Of a stretch of DNA of 64,000 nucleotides, positions 49,720 through 61,000 are shown one piece after another. Where the stretch lies: NCBI GenBank assembly GCA_012932295.1, contig JAAONU010000019.1, forward strand, positions 18,857,908-18,921,907. Direction: 5' to 3'. The notes beneath the pieces are model-generated. The model was given only the letters and a program-made list of their open reading frames with translations, did not search any database and had not been told where the DNA came from. Position 1 is the stretch's first letter, and every line of letters begins with the position of its first letter. A program made the translations under genes and the position numbers. Source of the stretch: Cyclina sinensis. Taxonomy: Eukaryota > Mollusca > Bivalvia > Venerida > Veneridae.

Positions 49720-50060
49720 TAAGTAAAATAGAGTGACCCTCGGGGCAGGACCATTAATGACCCCGGTGGCATAATTTGAACAATCTTGGTAAAGGAGCTC
49801 TAGGTTAATCTGTATGTAGAATATCTTACCTATAGGCTTTGTGGATTCAGTTCAGAAGATTTTCAGGTTTTCATTTCTGTTTCCTTAGCAACGAGAGTTC
49901 AGAATTATCCATGAAACATCCCTGCAAAGTTTCGTTTACTTTGGCTCGGTGGTTTCAGAGGAGATTTTGTTTGAAACAAAAGTAGACGCACGCACTAACG
50001 CACGCACATACAACGACGAACGACGGAAATCATGTGATCTCAAAAGTTTCTGAGTAATCA
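49720..50060 (-). mobile_element. fragment of the 'gctcacctgagca' family, reversed
   Basis: The plus strand shows 'gacgcacgcactaacgcacgcac', 'gacgaacgacgg' and 'catgtgatctcaaaag', the complement of this family's start region. It is truncated before the terminal hairpin. Confidence 0.5.
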
Positions 50061-51400
50061 TAATAATTTTCAAGAAATGGGACAACATATTAAAACAATT
50101 TGTCGCAAAATTTGTTCAACAGTAGTTTCTAACGATAGAGAATTAAAACTGGTCTACTTTTTGTTCAGTATAATTATGTAAGTCAACTATCCAATATGTC
50201 ATTAATAAATCTAGATTAAAAATCTAACTAAACTCTATCATAAATTTTGGAACGGGTTCAAGTAATAGTAATATCACTGATAACTTTTAACACTGAATAA
50301 ACAGTATTTGAATATATCGGTAACTGAAAAGAATGCATGATCTGTGCAAATTACAATGTGAATGCACTCATGTATCAAAAATTTGTTCCATATCAGGGCA
50401 TTGTTTAGCAAAGAAGGCCTTGTAAGAACATTCGGATTAAATTGCAACATTTAATTTTGTCTCTGTTTAGTGAAAGCTTTTTTAACTAAAGGTTTATCTG
50501 CTATAGAAGTTTTAGATCTTACATTACTTTTAATTGCATATTTAAACATTCTTAATACTCAGCATTAGACGGACAAGTTACAATGTTTTATGTCGACAAT
50601 ACGTTTTCAGCAATGACATTGAAAGTTCTAAACCTCAACACATTATATAAAACCAAGTTAACTCGTTTCTACATGGGTATTTTAAAAAGGCGGATAAAAG
50701 GAAAGGGAAAAAGGAATATAGCGTTAATATTTTTTCATATTTTGTCTAAGGTGCTTTTTTCATATATAATAGTGCAGAAGACTGTTTGTCAGAATTCGTA
50801 GGAATACATAAGATTACAAGTTTTAGTTTGAAATTTGTTTGGAACCATAGAATAGTGGTATAATTGCTGCCATCAACATTCATGACATTTTTCAACTACA
50901 TTTTAATTAATAAATTGTTATCCAACTTATTACAATAAACATTACTCTAAGCAGTTTATAATGTAAATCTACAAACGGTTCAGTTATCTCGTGTTGATTG
51001 TTTTTAAAATACAAAAATATTTTTGCTGCGTCGGCCTGTAATAAATTGTTTCGTGTTTTCGCCCATTCGCCTCGCCAACATCAGAAGAGAAAAATCAGAC
51101 GTATCAAATATACACTTTAAACAAGATTCTTTATGTGGTGCTCCATGCATTACAAGCACCCCCGTTCCCCAGCCCCAAACAAGAAAGTCACAATACGATA
51201 AGTTGAAAAAAGCATTCTTAGATTATCAGTAATTTTCTCAGTCTAATCTTTATTTTCAATTATTCTTTATAGTATACTGAGATTGTAAGCTATTCAGCCA
51301 TGAATCGCCTGCTTGTCTAGTATAAAAGAAGAAAAAAAAATACACCTTACATGTAAATTACTTAATCTTGTTTTTTTCTTACGTGTTGCTATTTATAGTT
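50061..51400. other. no firm gene
   Basis: A 75-codon open stretch on the plus strand (51008-51232) is GC-richer than its surroundings and ends 'YDKLKKAFLDYQ' before a stop, but it has only a weak 'catcag' acceptor at 51083 and no partner exon. Nothing else is supported. Confidence 0.35.
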
Positions 51401-51408
51401 TATCTTAC

Positions 51409-51859
51409 ATTTGTCTGTACGTCTTTCTTTTGGTTGAAAGCAATACAACATCATGATACTTGCTGGCCCATATATCGTGATCTGTCATGCACCCAGAGCA
51501 TATGTATCTCCCAAAACTATCGCAATGTTTACAAAAATGTGTAGCCTTTTTTTGTCCGTTTTTCTTCATAACGCAAACAGCACAAATTTCTGTAAATGTA
51601 CAAGAATTATCTTCGTTTCTTTGTACATGCCATTCATTGTTTGATCTAGCCAAATCACTAGTCTCAACACTGAATGGTTCGCTATCACTCAAATATGTAG
51701 AATCATTGTCGTCGCTATTGGTCTCTTGTTTACCAGTTATCTGTAGAAATGCACTAGAAACACTACCGTTTTCTGAATGTTGTTCATGTTTTTCTATTAA
51801 GTTACTTTTAGATTTTACTTTTCTTGATGCCATTTTAATGTCCTACATCTTGATATCCT
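51409..51859 (-). CDS. 5' coding exon of a B-box zinc-finger (TRIM-like) protein
   Basis: Minus-strand exon with acceptor 'attattttttacag' at 51860 and donor 'gtaagataaac' at 51408. The ATG at 51833 has an A-rich context (ttaaaATGG) and is chosen because upstream frames are short. The 141 codons begin MASRKVKSK, pass through a Ser/Asp/Glu-rich region (about 10-75), then a B-box type finger at about 85-130 with C-x2-C-x13-C-x2-C-x7-C-x2-C-x3-H-x7-H. No RING precedes it. The first intron lies in the 5' untranslated region. B-box fingers are structural, protein-interaction domains of TRIM-family proteins, which often act as ubiquitin ligases or innate immune factors; here no catalytic RING is seen. 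The exon ends in phase 2. The next exon is not certain. Confidence 0.7.
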
Positions 51860-54800
51860 CTGTAAAAAAATAATAGTCCTGTCAAAGTAAGAAAGGATTT
51901 TTTAAGAAGTCCTAGTTTTGTTTTCGAATTTATTTTAGCTATTTATAGCCTCTTACATCAAGCTAAAATGATTTAATGGGAATTAGGTTGCATTAAGAGA
52001 ACAACAAGGGTTGTATAAAATGGTAAATGTGGCATTCTAAGCAATTTTACTCTTTCTCATGATGATAATCAGTTGCTAAAAGGGACATTGTCGGCAATTT
52101 CGAAGTTATCTAGTTGCAAATGTAACACGAGTTATTTTCAGAAATGTATATATAAAGTTAGTTCCTTGTTCCTTATTCCTTTTTCGAATAGTTCCTGATG
52201 CCTTATTTAAATCTGAAAAAGGAACAGCAGTAGAAGAATTTATCCCAAAAAAAATATGGTTGATCAGCAACCAGGAAACACACTGAAAACACTGAAAAAG
52301 AAACAGAAGATACAGCAACTGCAATAATTTATTATAAATCTGCATTAGAATTGCAAGGATCAATCATCAAAATCATTGCATGTAGCATCTGCATCTAAAT
52401 TTCTTGCATGTTTTGCCTGCAAAGATAATTTGCAGTAAAGCTTATTCAACACAAGGATTATCATCATAGAATAATGAAGTATGACTTCGCCGAATAAAGT
52501 ATAACTGAAACAATACGAAATATAAACAGGTCCAACTAGGCAAGATCCAGTGTTCATTATGAATATATAATAACTTATCATAAACATGGATGAAAAAGAA
52601 AACTAAGTATGACTATACAGACCGACATCCTCATGGGTTTTGCACGTGCATAAATCACGTGACGACAAATATAGAGTTAGTCAAAGTTCAATTTTCCTAA
52701 AACATCTTGGCTGACAGAGAATAAGTCCTCATAATGACAGTACTTGTTCAAGAAACAAGATAACGTCTTTCCACAATTCCATCGCCGACAAAGGACAATC
52801 CGTTTCATCGGAGATGAAGAGAGTGGTTTTAACAAAAATTATTATCAATACCGAATTTTTAATGTTGTTTTTGTAGTTAAACAATAAATATGGCATTTGT
52901 TTTTGTAGGACATGGTCGTAAACTTTTGCTCAGTTTTGTTCAAACTAGTTGCTATCTGCAGTATGATGTTTGGTCCTAATTTATTGTCCAATAAAACTAG
53001 TCAAATTTAGGCTTATATTTTTAAAAAGAAGACAATAAAAGAAGCATTCAAGAATCCATTCATTTGAAAAGGAAATGATATCCTGAAATAATGATGTGCT
53101 AGGAACAAATAAGAAATTCTAAGGAAATTTAATCTTCACCCATATCTGGATTTTTAACCTACTATTTACACAACACAATAATTCACAAACAGCCCTCGCA
53201 TATTTTGAGTTGAATCGATAGTCTGTACCCAAAAAAAGACATTACGTAAGCCGGGTAGTTTTCAATAAATTTAATCTCAACGTATTATGATATCCTAAAA
53301 TTAAATTATATACACTTCCCCTATAACTAATGTAAACAGAGTTTATGCAACTTTTAACATGTTTTTACGATTACGGCTTCCGGTCGTTTATTTCCGTACA
53401 AGATCATTGGATTCGTTCTCGATCAAACTGATTGACATTTATCTTTAAATCAAGCAAACTATCTGATACAATTGTTTTACCTTAGGACGCCATTTTGACA
53501 GCTGTGGATCAATTGTTAATAAAACGTTGTTTTTTTTTTCTTTTTGTTGTTGTTTTGTTTGTTTGTTTGTTTTTTTGTTTTTTTCTCTTTTTTTGTTTTT
53601 TTTCAAGCCTGGTTGTGCACAACCAAATCTAGAATTTCAGCATGTTATTGGACACGTCCTTGTTCATAGTATCTTAATTCAGACTTTAAAAGTATTGACA
53701 TAAATATAGAATATTAGAATTAAACATCTCAATTTTAAGTAAATATTTTCTTGAATCCTTCGTATCATTAAACTGGTATATCATGCTCATGCTTTATAGC
53801 GAATATTTTGGCAGGGTGCAGCCAAGCTGAAGTATTCTATATTTGGTCTCTAAATTTTCAAAACTACGTGCTTTTATGGGGATGACCATCAATGTCAATC
53901 TTAGAATTCTGGAAAAGGTTATAGTCTTGTAAAACATATCTGTTACTTTATAAAGTTAACTTAACTTTATCAAATCAAACTAAGAATTATCAGCTGATCT
54001 CTGAAAAATAAAACGACATTCTACTGAGAAAATCGCTACTGCCACATTGATACTTCATGATTTTAATAAGGCTCTTAATAGGGATTGAAAGCATATTTGA
54101 TTTATATTTCGGTGCGATTCCTTTCCAAGTAAAATACTGAGGGAACTCTGTAAACATTTTTATTTGGACATGTCTCACTCCAGCTTTAAGTTTGTTTCCA
54201 TATTATTTGCAGCTTGGACTTACCATTACCTGAATACTCGTTAATGAAGTAAGTATATTATTTTAAAGAAACATTAATACAAATAAGATCAAACTTTGGT
54301 TTAATCGAGAATTTGTTAGAAAAATATATATAACTAATAATGATCAAAGTATTGTCCAACGATTGTTTTGATTGCTTATGGCGCTGTGGACAGTACACTC
54401 ATACAAAATCTACATCGAGAAGTCGTGGCGTTTTAATAAATTGTCATGTAATGTGAAACTGAGTTTAAAAAAAACTTCCTTACTGCATTAAAAAAAATTT
54501 CAACCACGGACGCTGTTTCATGCGACCACAATTTGGGTGATGACTGAGCTGAGATCATTGAGAAACAAAGTTTTTCCAAACTACTGCATCTATAGAAGAT
54601 TCTAAGACAGATGCTTAACTCTTCGTAATTGCAGTAAAGTTTTGCTAATTACAACAGCCAAAAGGTGGTCTTATCGAAGAATCGATGTCAATAGCGAACA
54701 TTATTGTTCTAAATGTTATACTTTGGGTCTTGAAAGTTGCTGATTTTCGCGTAATTCTAAAAACGTGAAAGTGGTTTTAAAGGGATATATATCCTCTTAA

Positions 54801-57800
54801 ATTAACACATGATGTTCTTCATATATATTTTATTGTCTCATTCTCTATAAAAATGAAAAAATAATTGATAATTTAAAAAATAATTGATAATTTAAAAAAT
54901 AATTGATAATTTAAAAAATAATTGATAATTTTAATATCTTTTACAAGTAAATATACTTGCATGAAACATTTACATACAACAATACATTATGCAATTTAAC
55001 CGTGAATTACTCAACATTTAAAGCTTAAAATATTTACTTCAAATATAAAAGAGTATAGCACCTTGTTTTCGAAATTGTTATGCGTAATAAATAAGTTCAA
55101 TTTAATAAAGTGATAACTTTTAACTGGTGGCAATACGATTCTGTAAACGAACCACCTGGTTAAACTGCTATTGTGTACACATAAGTATATTGGATATAAT
55201 AGGAAAAATATTGTACTTTTAATTCTGTCATAAAATATCACAGCATAAAATAATTCATTAAAAACCTTTTGAAAATTCGTGAATGTTTAATATTTTATTT
55301 TACTTTTATAAGTATTATTTATTCAATCATTACGCTAGCATGACCTATTAACATAAGATTAAAAATTTTATATTCTCTGACATGTAGAGAATTACTGTAT
55401 TTCAACTACTGTAACTGTTTTATTTCTAGATATGCAATACATAGAACACATACATAATCATATACATGTACAGGTCTAATGTAGAAGCTGAAGTTTGCAC
55501 TCTGAAAATTCACTATGAGACTAACAATGCGACAGTGTATTCATGCGTCTACTGCTTCTTAAATAGACCTGTGCATGGCATTGTGGCTGTTGTTGTTGTT
55601 ATTCTTGTTGTTGTTGTGACCATTATAATTATCAATTTACATGTATCATTATTAAGCAGCAGCAGTAGCATGTAAAGTCGTATACATACGGCAACTCGTT
55701 GTTCTGCTACCGATACTTTACTCACTCGTTATAAAATCAAAGATATAATTCAATCAAATAACTGATGGAAAATTATAATTTTTCGATTACCTTTGTCTAT
55801 GTTGAAACGTTCGAGCCAATATTTCGATGAAATTCAAATAGATATTTACAACACTCGGATCTTTTGACGTTTTCCGACGTCGCACAAAATGGTTCAACTC
55901 ACATTATTGCTAGACACGAATTTGTATTCGTACCGTTTTAATTATAACTCTATATTCTAAAAAACTATATATGTAAAGATAAAGCGAAAAAATTACAAGC
56001 TCAATACTGGTTTGTTTCTCATGCATAAACGCCCTTTTTCAAACTTCCACTGGAACAAACGTCAATTTAGAAATAGCGCAAATTTTACGGATTTTCACAA
56101 TTTTGCTAGACACAGATATTCTAAAACTGTAATTTCAATAATGCGATCATTTAGTTTATTTTTATATGGAAATGTAGCCGAGGCAAATTACAATTTTTTC
56201 ATATGTAAATCAAAACTTTCCCATTTCCCTTGTAAATGTAAATATCGTTGAAAATGATTCTCGAATAAAACTGTAAGTCGCGTGTTACGCTGGGACACGC
56301 TAAAACCAACGTTAGCGCACTAAATACATGTTTTCGAATAGCACTTGGAGATATTTTTTTTATATCAAGAAATACTGCCGTAATCGGCAAAAAATTCACT
56401 TTCATTTCATATATAACATATTGAAAAAGGAACAGCGTACATTAAATTATTCCGCGGCGAAAGGTAAAAAACGCGCGAAAAACGCCACTAGTCGAACACT
56501 GTGCGCAACGTCCCTATGTAAGGACTAGTATACATGCATTCAGTTTACTTACTGCTATTCTTTCTTCGTTTTTTTTACCTACATTTGTAAAGAATGTCAT
56601 TGTTAGATACAAAATCTTCAACTGAAGAAGGAAGTTTTCAAGTGGTTAAAAGTGTTTCTGTTATGACATTTTAGATCGCAATTGTTAAATTTATTGCCTG
56701 TTAAAATAATGCAAAAATAATAACAAAAGTGCAGCCGTAAATTAAATATCAAAAAGTTTTAACTATGAAAAATCATCTTAAATGGACAAAAATATATATT
56801 AAATATGACTAAATATTTAATTTAATTTACTTTAAATGATACTGATACTTTAAGCATTAAACTAATAATATTTGTTTATAGCCTTAACTGTTATGGAAAT
56901 AGGATATTCGATTACTAAGCGATATTTGCCAGTGTGCGACTGATGATGGGGCATTAATTTTGTACGGTTTTCGCCGTTCATCGTTTTAAAAGATATTACC
57001 TGTTTTATATGATTTTGAAAGAAATAAATTGTTCGAATTTTAAGGGTATGCATCTTTTATATTGGAATTTTGCTGTACTTTATGTAAGCTTATTCTGTTT
57101 CATTAATATGTTTTTGAAGAAAAAAGACATATTCGAGCACTTTTTTTTCTTAACCGCTCTATTAAGTTAGTTCAACAGAGGAACCAGTGTTATAACGAAC
57201 GGACGAACTTTTTATGACTGACAATAAGCTTTCCTTTATCTTATCAAAAAAGTTCTATTTCATTATATTTCATAACTAAATTAGAAACGTTCTATTTGGA
57301 ATGTCAAAATTATGCAGGACACATTTCTTATCTTCTCACTGACAAACAAAATACGTAGATCATGTAAGATCATGTAAGTGTCTATTTAGTGATAAGCTCT
57401 ATGTACACAATCCTGACACTACCTGAAATCTTCGTTTCAAAGCAAGGTAAAAGATTTTCACTTTTACATTAATCATGGACAGAAAACATTATAATTATTC
57501 TATAGCAAAAACAAAAGACACAGATATATATAACGTCACAATATGACAAGTTTTTTCATTCATTTTAGCTAGTCGTTTACAGATTTCTTGGGAAAAAATA
57601 CTAACATTATAACGTATGGCTGGTAGTTTGAATTGGTTTATATTTCAAGAATTTTAAAAAAAAGACCGCTAGCTCTGTCTGATTACTGTACAAATCAGTG
57701 TTAACTTCCGGATGCTTGTAGAAGTAGTATATGTCTGAATATGCTTGTTCTATTCACCTGCAATTGTAACACTGCCTATTTAGTTTAAACATAATTCATT

Positions 57801-57889
57801 TTAGCTTGATTTTGAAGAAAGCTTGCAGCTTATTTAAATCACTCTCTAGTCCGCTTCCTCAAACCAACCAGTACTGGTGTCATTTGAGG
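51860..57889. other. no firm gene; simple repeats
   Basis: Contains a T-rich low-complexity run (53520-53605), four copies of a 19-bp AT-rich unit 'ataattgataatttaaaaa' (54856-54930), and a (TTG)n tract (about 55590-55618) that creates a Val-rich frame at 55466-55675 (+). A 62-codon minus frame at 53990-54178 looks protein-like but lacks a recognised domain. The 5' exon of the B-box gene should lie somewhere here but cannot be placed. Confidence 0.4.
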
Positions 57890-57965
57890 AAGCATGGTCC
57901 TGGACGTGGTAGGGCTCGAACCCACGATCCCTGGGTTCAGAGGCAGACACCATAACCACTATTTT
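57890..57965 (-). mobile_element. tRNA-derived SINE copy
   Basis: The minus strand reads 'agtggttatggtgtctgcct', 'ctgaacccagggatc' and 'gtgggttcgagccctacca'. The D-loop part of the A box, a paired anticodon-like arm and a perfect B box are present. The 5' acceptor half is missing, so it is not a functional tRNA. It lies about 115 bp upstream of the MACPF gene start. Confidence 0.7.
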
Positions 57966-58079
57966 AAAAATGTATATGTAATATTATTTTGTCAGAAAGA
58001 TGGACAAGCAACTTAGCTTCGACTGAGTCAATTTTCCACACGTACCTTTCAAATTTCAGAAAGTGTATAGAACTGAAAC

Positions 58080-61000
58080 ATGGAAGCTTCTTGGATTAAA
58101 TGTATGTTTTTCATACTCATGCAGTCTAACTTTGTGTATTGTGACTACGACTGTGTTTGTAACTATGCAGTTGAAACAAGCGTTTTTAGTACACCGGACC
58201 TTGGTGGACAGCCAATAGGTTACATGTATGAATTTGACTGTAAACCAAAGGCTAGTGGCCAGCAGGCTCCAAATAATTTTCATGCCATACAATTTGAAAA
58301 ACAGGTAATTATCTTATATTAATGCTAGCAACCAATGAATACCATTGTTTCGAAAATGGTTGACATTTTGACATTATTGTATCATTATGAACCTCATTTA
58401 TTCAAGGTTGATGAACTTATCGAAATAAATACATGTCATTTCTTTAATACATGGACAACAAAAGCGCATTTCACAAATTCAGTACAAATTCTCCCTGTTA
58501 ATATCTACTTTAAACGAAACTAATATTGCCAGAAAAAGCGTGTCAGCAAAGTACAAATGAACTTTTCAGGGTTCAGGTCGTACTGGTAACCTGTATGAAT
58601 ATAGTCACACAATTTCACGCCGTTTTTCTAGCTAACTTGAAGCATTTACAGTAAGCGTTGTCGACTGAAAATGGACTCTTTTTTCAGCTTGGATATGTGA
58701 AGACCGATCCAACACAGTTACAAATACAAACCTGTCCAGGAGATGCCCCGGATGGTGATTTAAGTATGTGATGAATTGATGAATCAGTTCTTTTCTATAT
58801 CTAGTGTGTAACTTTCCTCGAGATTTAACTTTGTTTTTTTTCTTTTTAGATAAAAATGATCATGTTTATCGTAAGTTACATTAAAAATGGAAAATATACT
58901 GTTTAAACTAATAAAATAATACCCATATGTTTGTGGCATAAATGACTTAATTATGGTCAACAAAATACTTTACGTTGCCCAGTACCGACGACGACTGGAA
59001 ATCAAAATCCTGCGACAACCGTTGCTGTAACAACAACAGTGGACATCGCAACAACAACAATACCCGCAGCTTCGTTAAGTACAATGTCTTCTGTACAAAC
59101 AGCAACGTCCTCAGCCACTAGTATAACTACGAGGTCAACCACACCGATAGTTCACTGGAATTCAGGTACAGAAAAAAATCCAATAAAACAAAATGTACTC
59201 AATGCAGAATTTAACACTTGAAGGGCATTTGATGGTATATAAATAATGTTACAATGGACTTCTTTTGAAAAAAAATTAACCTTTTTCTAATGAGCTTTTA
59301 CGAAAAGTTAAAAAAAATTATAAACAGTTATATTGGACATGTCACAAGAAGTTAGAAAGTTTATATGGTAATGCTCATTTCAGTTAAAGGCATTATATTA
59401 GTTGGAAATATTTTTATCTTTTCATTTTTCATTTCATAGCAAATGTGACTGGCACTCCATATGAATACATTGGCGTCGGTTATAATATTTTGATGGGAAA
59501 TCCAGAATCAAGAACTGATCCAGGTCTAAAAACAGCAGCCAGAATATTTCAAGTAAATAATTCTCTTTTCTTAAGGTATTAGGCCCAAAAATCTTTTTAA
59601 CCCTAGGTGAATTGGGCATTTTTATGACATACAATGATTTTTGACAAAGTACAGTAACAATAAAACACCATTACTATTAGCTTTACAGGTTATAACAAGT
59701 AATACCTCACAAGACTTAATGGGCCTATAACGTAAAACGAGACACACTGACGAGACATGTTCTACTATGACATAAGAACATTGACAGTCGATGATCTGTT
59801 GACAGTCAGTGGATTTTCTGCTTTATCCCTGTGGAAAAGTTATATTTTTTGTTGATCTCCCATCCTAGAAAATCTGCCAAGTATATTGTAAGAAGCTATT
59901 TGCTCAGACGAAATGTAATGTACTCATAAATGATAAACTCTCCTTAGATGTTTTTATAATGTGATGTTTTTATGATCGTTATTATGTGACCGTCATTTTA
60001 GACAGCGAAGGAAATATGCTTAGATTTGTGTATCAAAGGTATTGTAGTCATTTTTGTTGCTTATAGGTGAAATATAGCCCCTAAGGGTGGGCAGGGTGTA
60101 AAACATATTTGTGTTTTAATCTTGTTTATCATGACGTATTGCATACGTCACCATAATAAACAACTCACTTTCTTCCTCGCTCTTTCACTTACTTACTCAC
60201 TCAAATACTTACTTACTCACTCACATTGTTATTTGTTATTCTGGCTATAGTAAACAATAGCAATGTAGCATGAAATCATTCAAAGAAACGGAAGCAAAAA
60301 CATTTAATATACAGCCAGTAGTAAGAATTAACTAAATGTAAATACAAACATGGTAGAGTTCACCCCCACAAACTCATGATGAGTGAATTATATCAAAGTA
60401 AACTTCAGTCAATTTGATGGGGGAGTCAGTTTTTATGTCCCCGTAGGAGGCATAATGTTTTTGAACTGTCCGTCCGTCCGTAATTCTGTCCGAAAACTTT
60501 CACATTGCCTTAAACGTTCATAGCAGTAAATGCATTTACTTCATACTTGAACATAACACCCCTTTGGAAAAGACCTTGCCACTGACTTATTTATCTGACC
60601 TTGGCATGTGAATGACCTTGACTTCGAAGGTCTGGCCAGAACTCCCTTATTACTAAACAGATTGAGTTCATGTTTGTACGCAACAACCCTTCGGGATAAA
60701 TCTTCCAAATGACATAACTATTTTTACCTTGACCCCGAAATGACCTTGGCCTTGAGGTCAAATTTTCAACAACAACAACAGTTCATCTTCATCTGGTCAT
60801 CAGCTCAAAGATCATAGCACCACTTGTCAGGGGGCATTGTCACCTATCATAGAGTAATTTATTTTCTGACATAACTATCATAATTGTCAATCATAGACAA
60901 ATCCTGATAATTATTTTGGTAGTTTGGTTATAAAGGAAGTGTTTAGTTATGGTGTCATTTAAAGTAAGTGATGGTATTTGATTATGAACTATTTAAATTT

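Noticed and set aside
51008..51232. Plus-strand open stretch of 75 codons with protein-like C-terminus
   Set aside because: Only a weak acceptor, no partner exon, no known domain; kept only as a remark in the region entry.
52106..52363. Hydrophobic minus-strand frame considered as the missing membrane exon of the tyrosine-module gene
   Set aside because: No acceptor or donor in phase 2, and position upstream of the B-box start codon makes it inconsistent with that model.
55466..55675. Apparent transmembrane segment in a plus-strand frame
   Set aside because: The Val/Ile run is encoded by a (TTG)n/(ATT)-rich simple repeat and there are no consistent splice borders.
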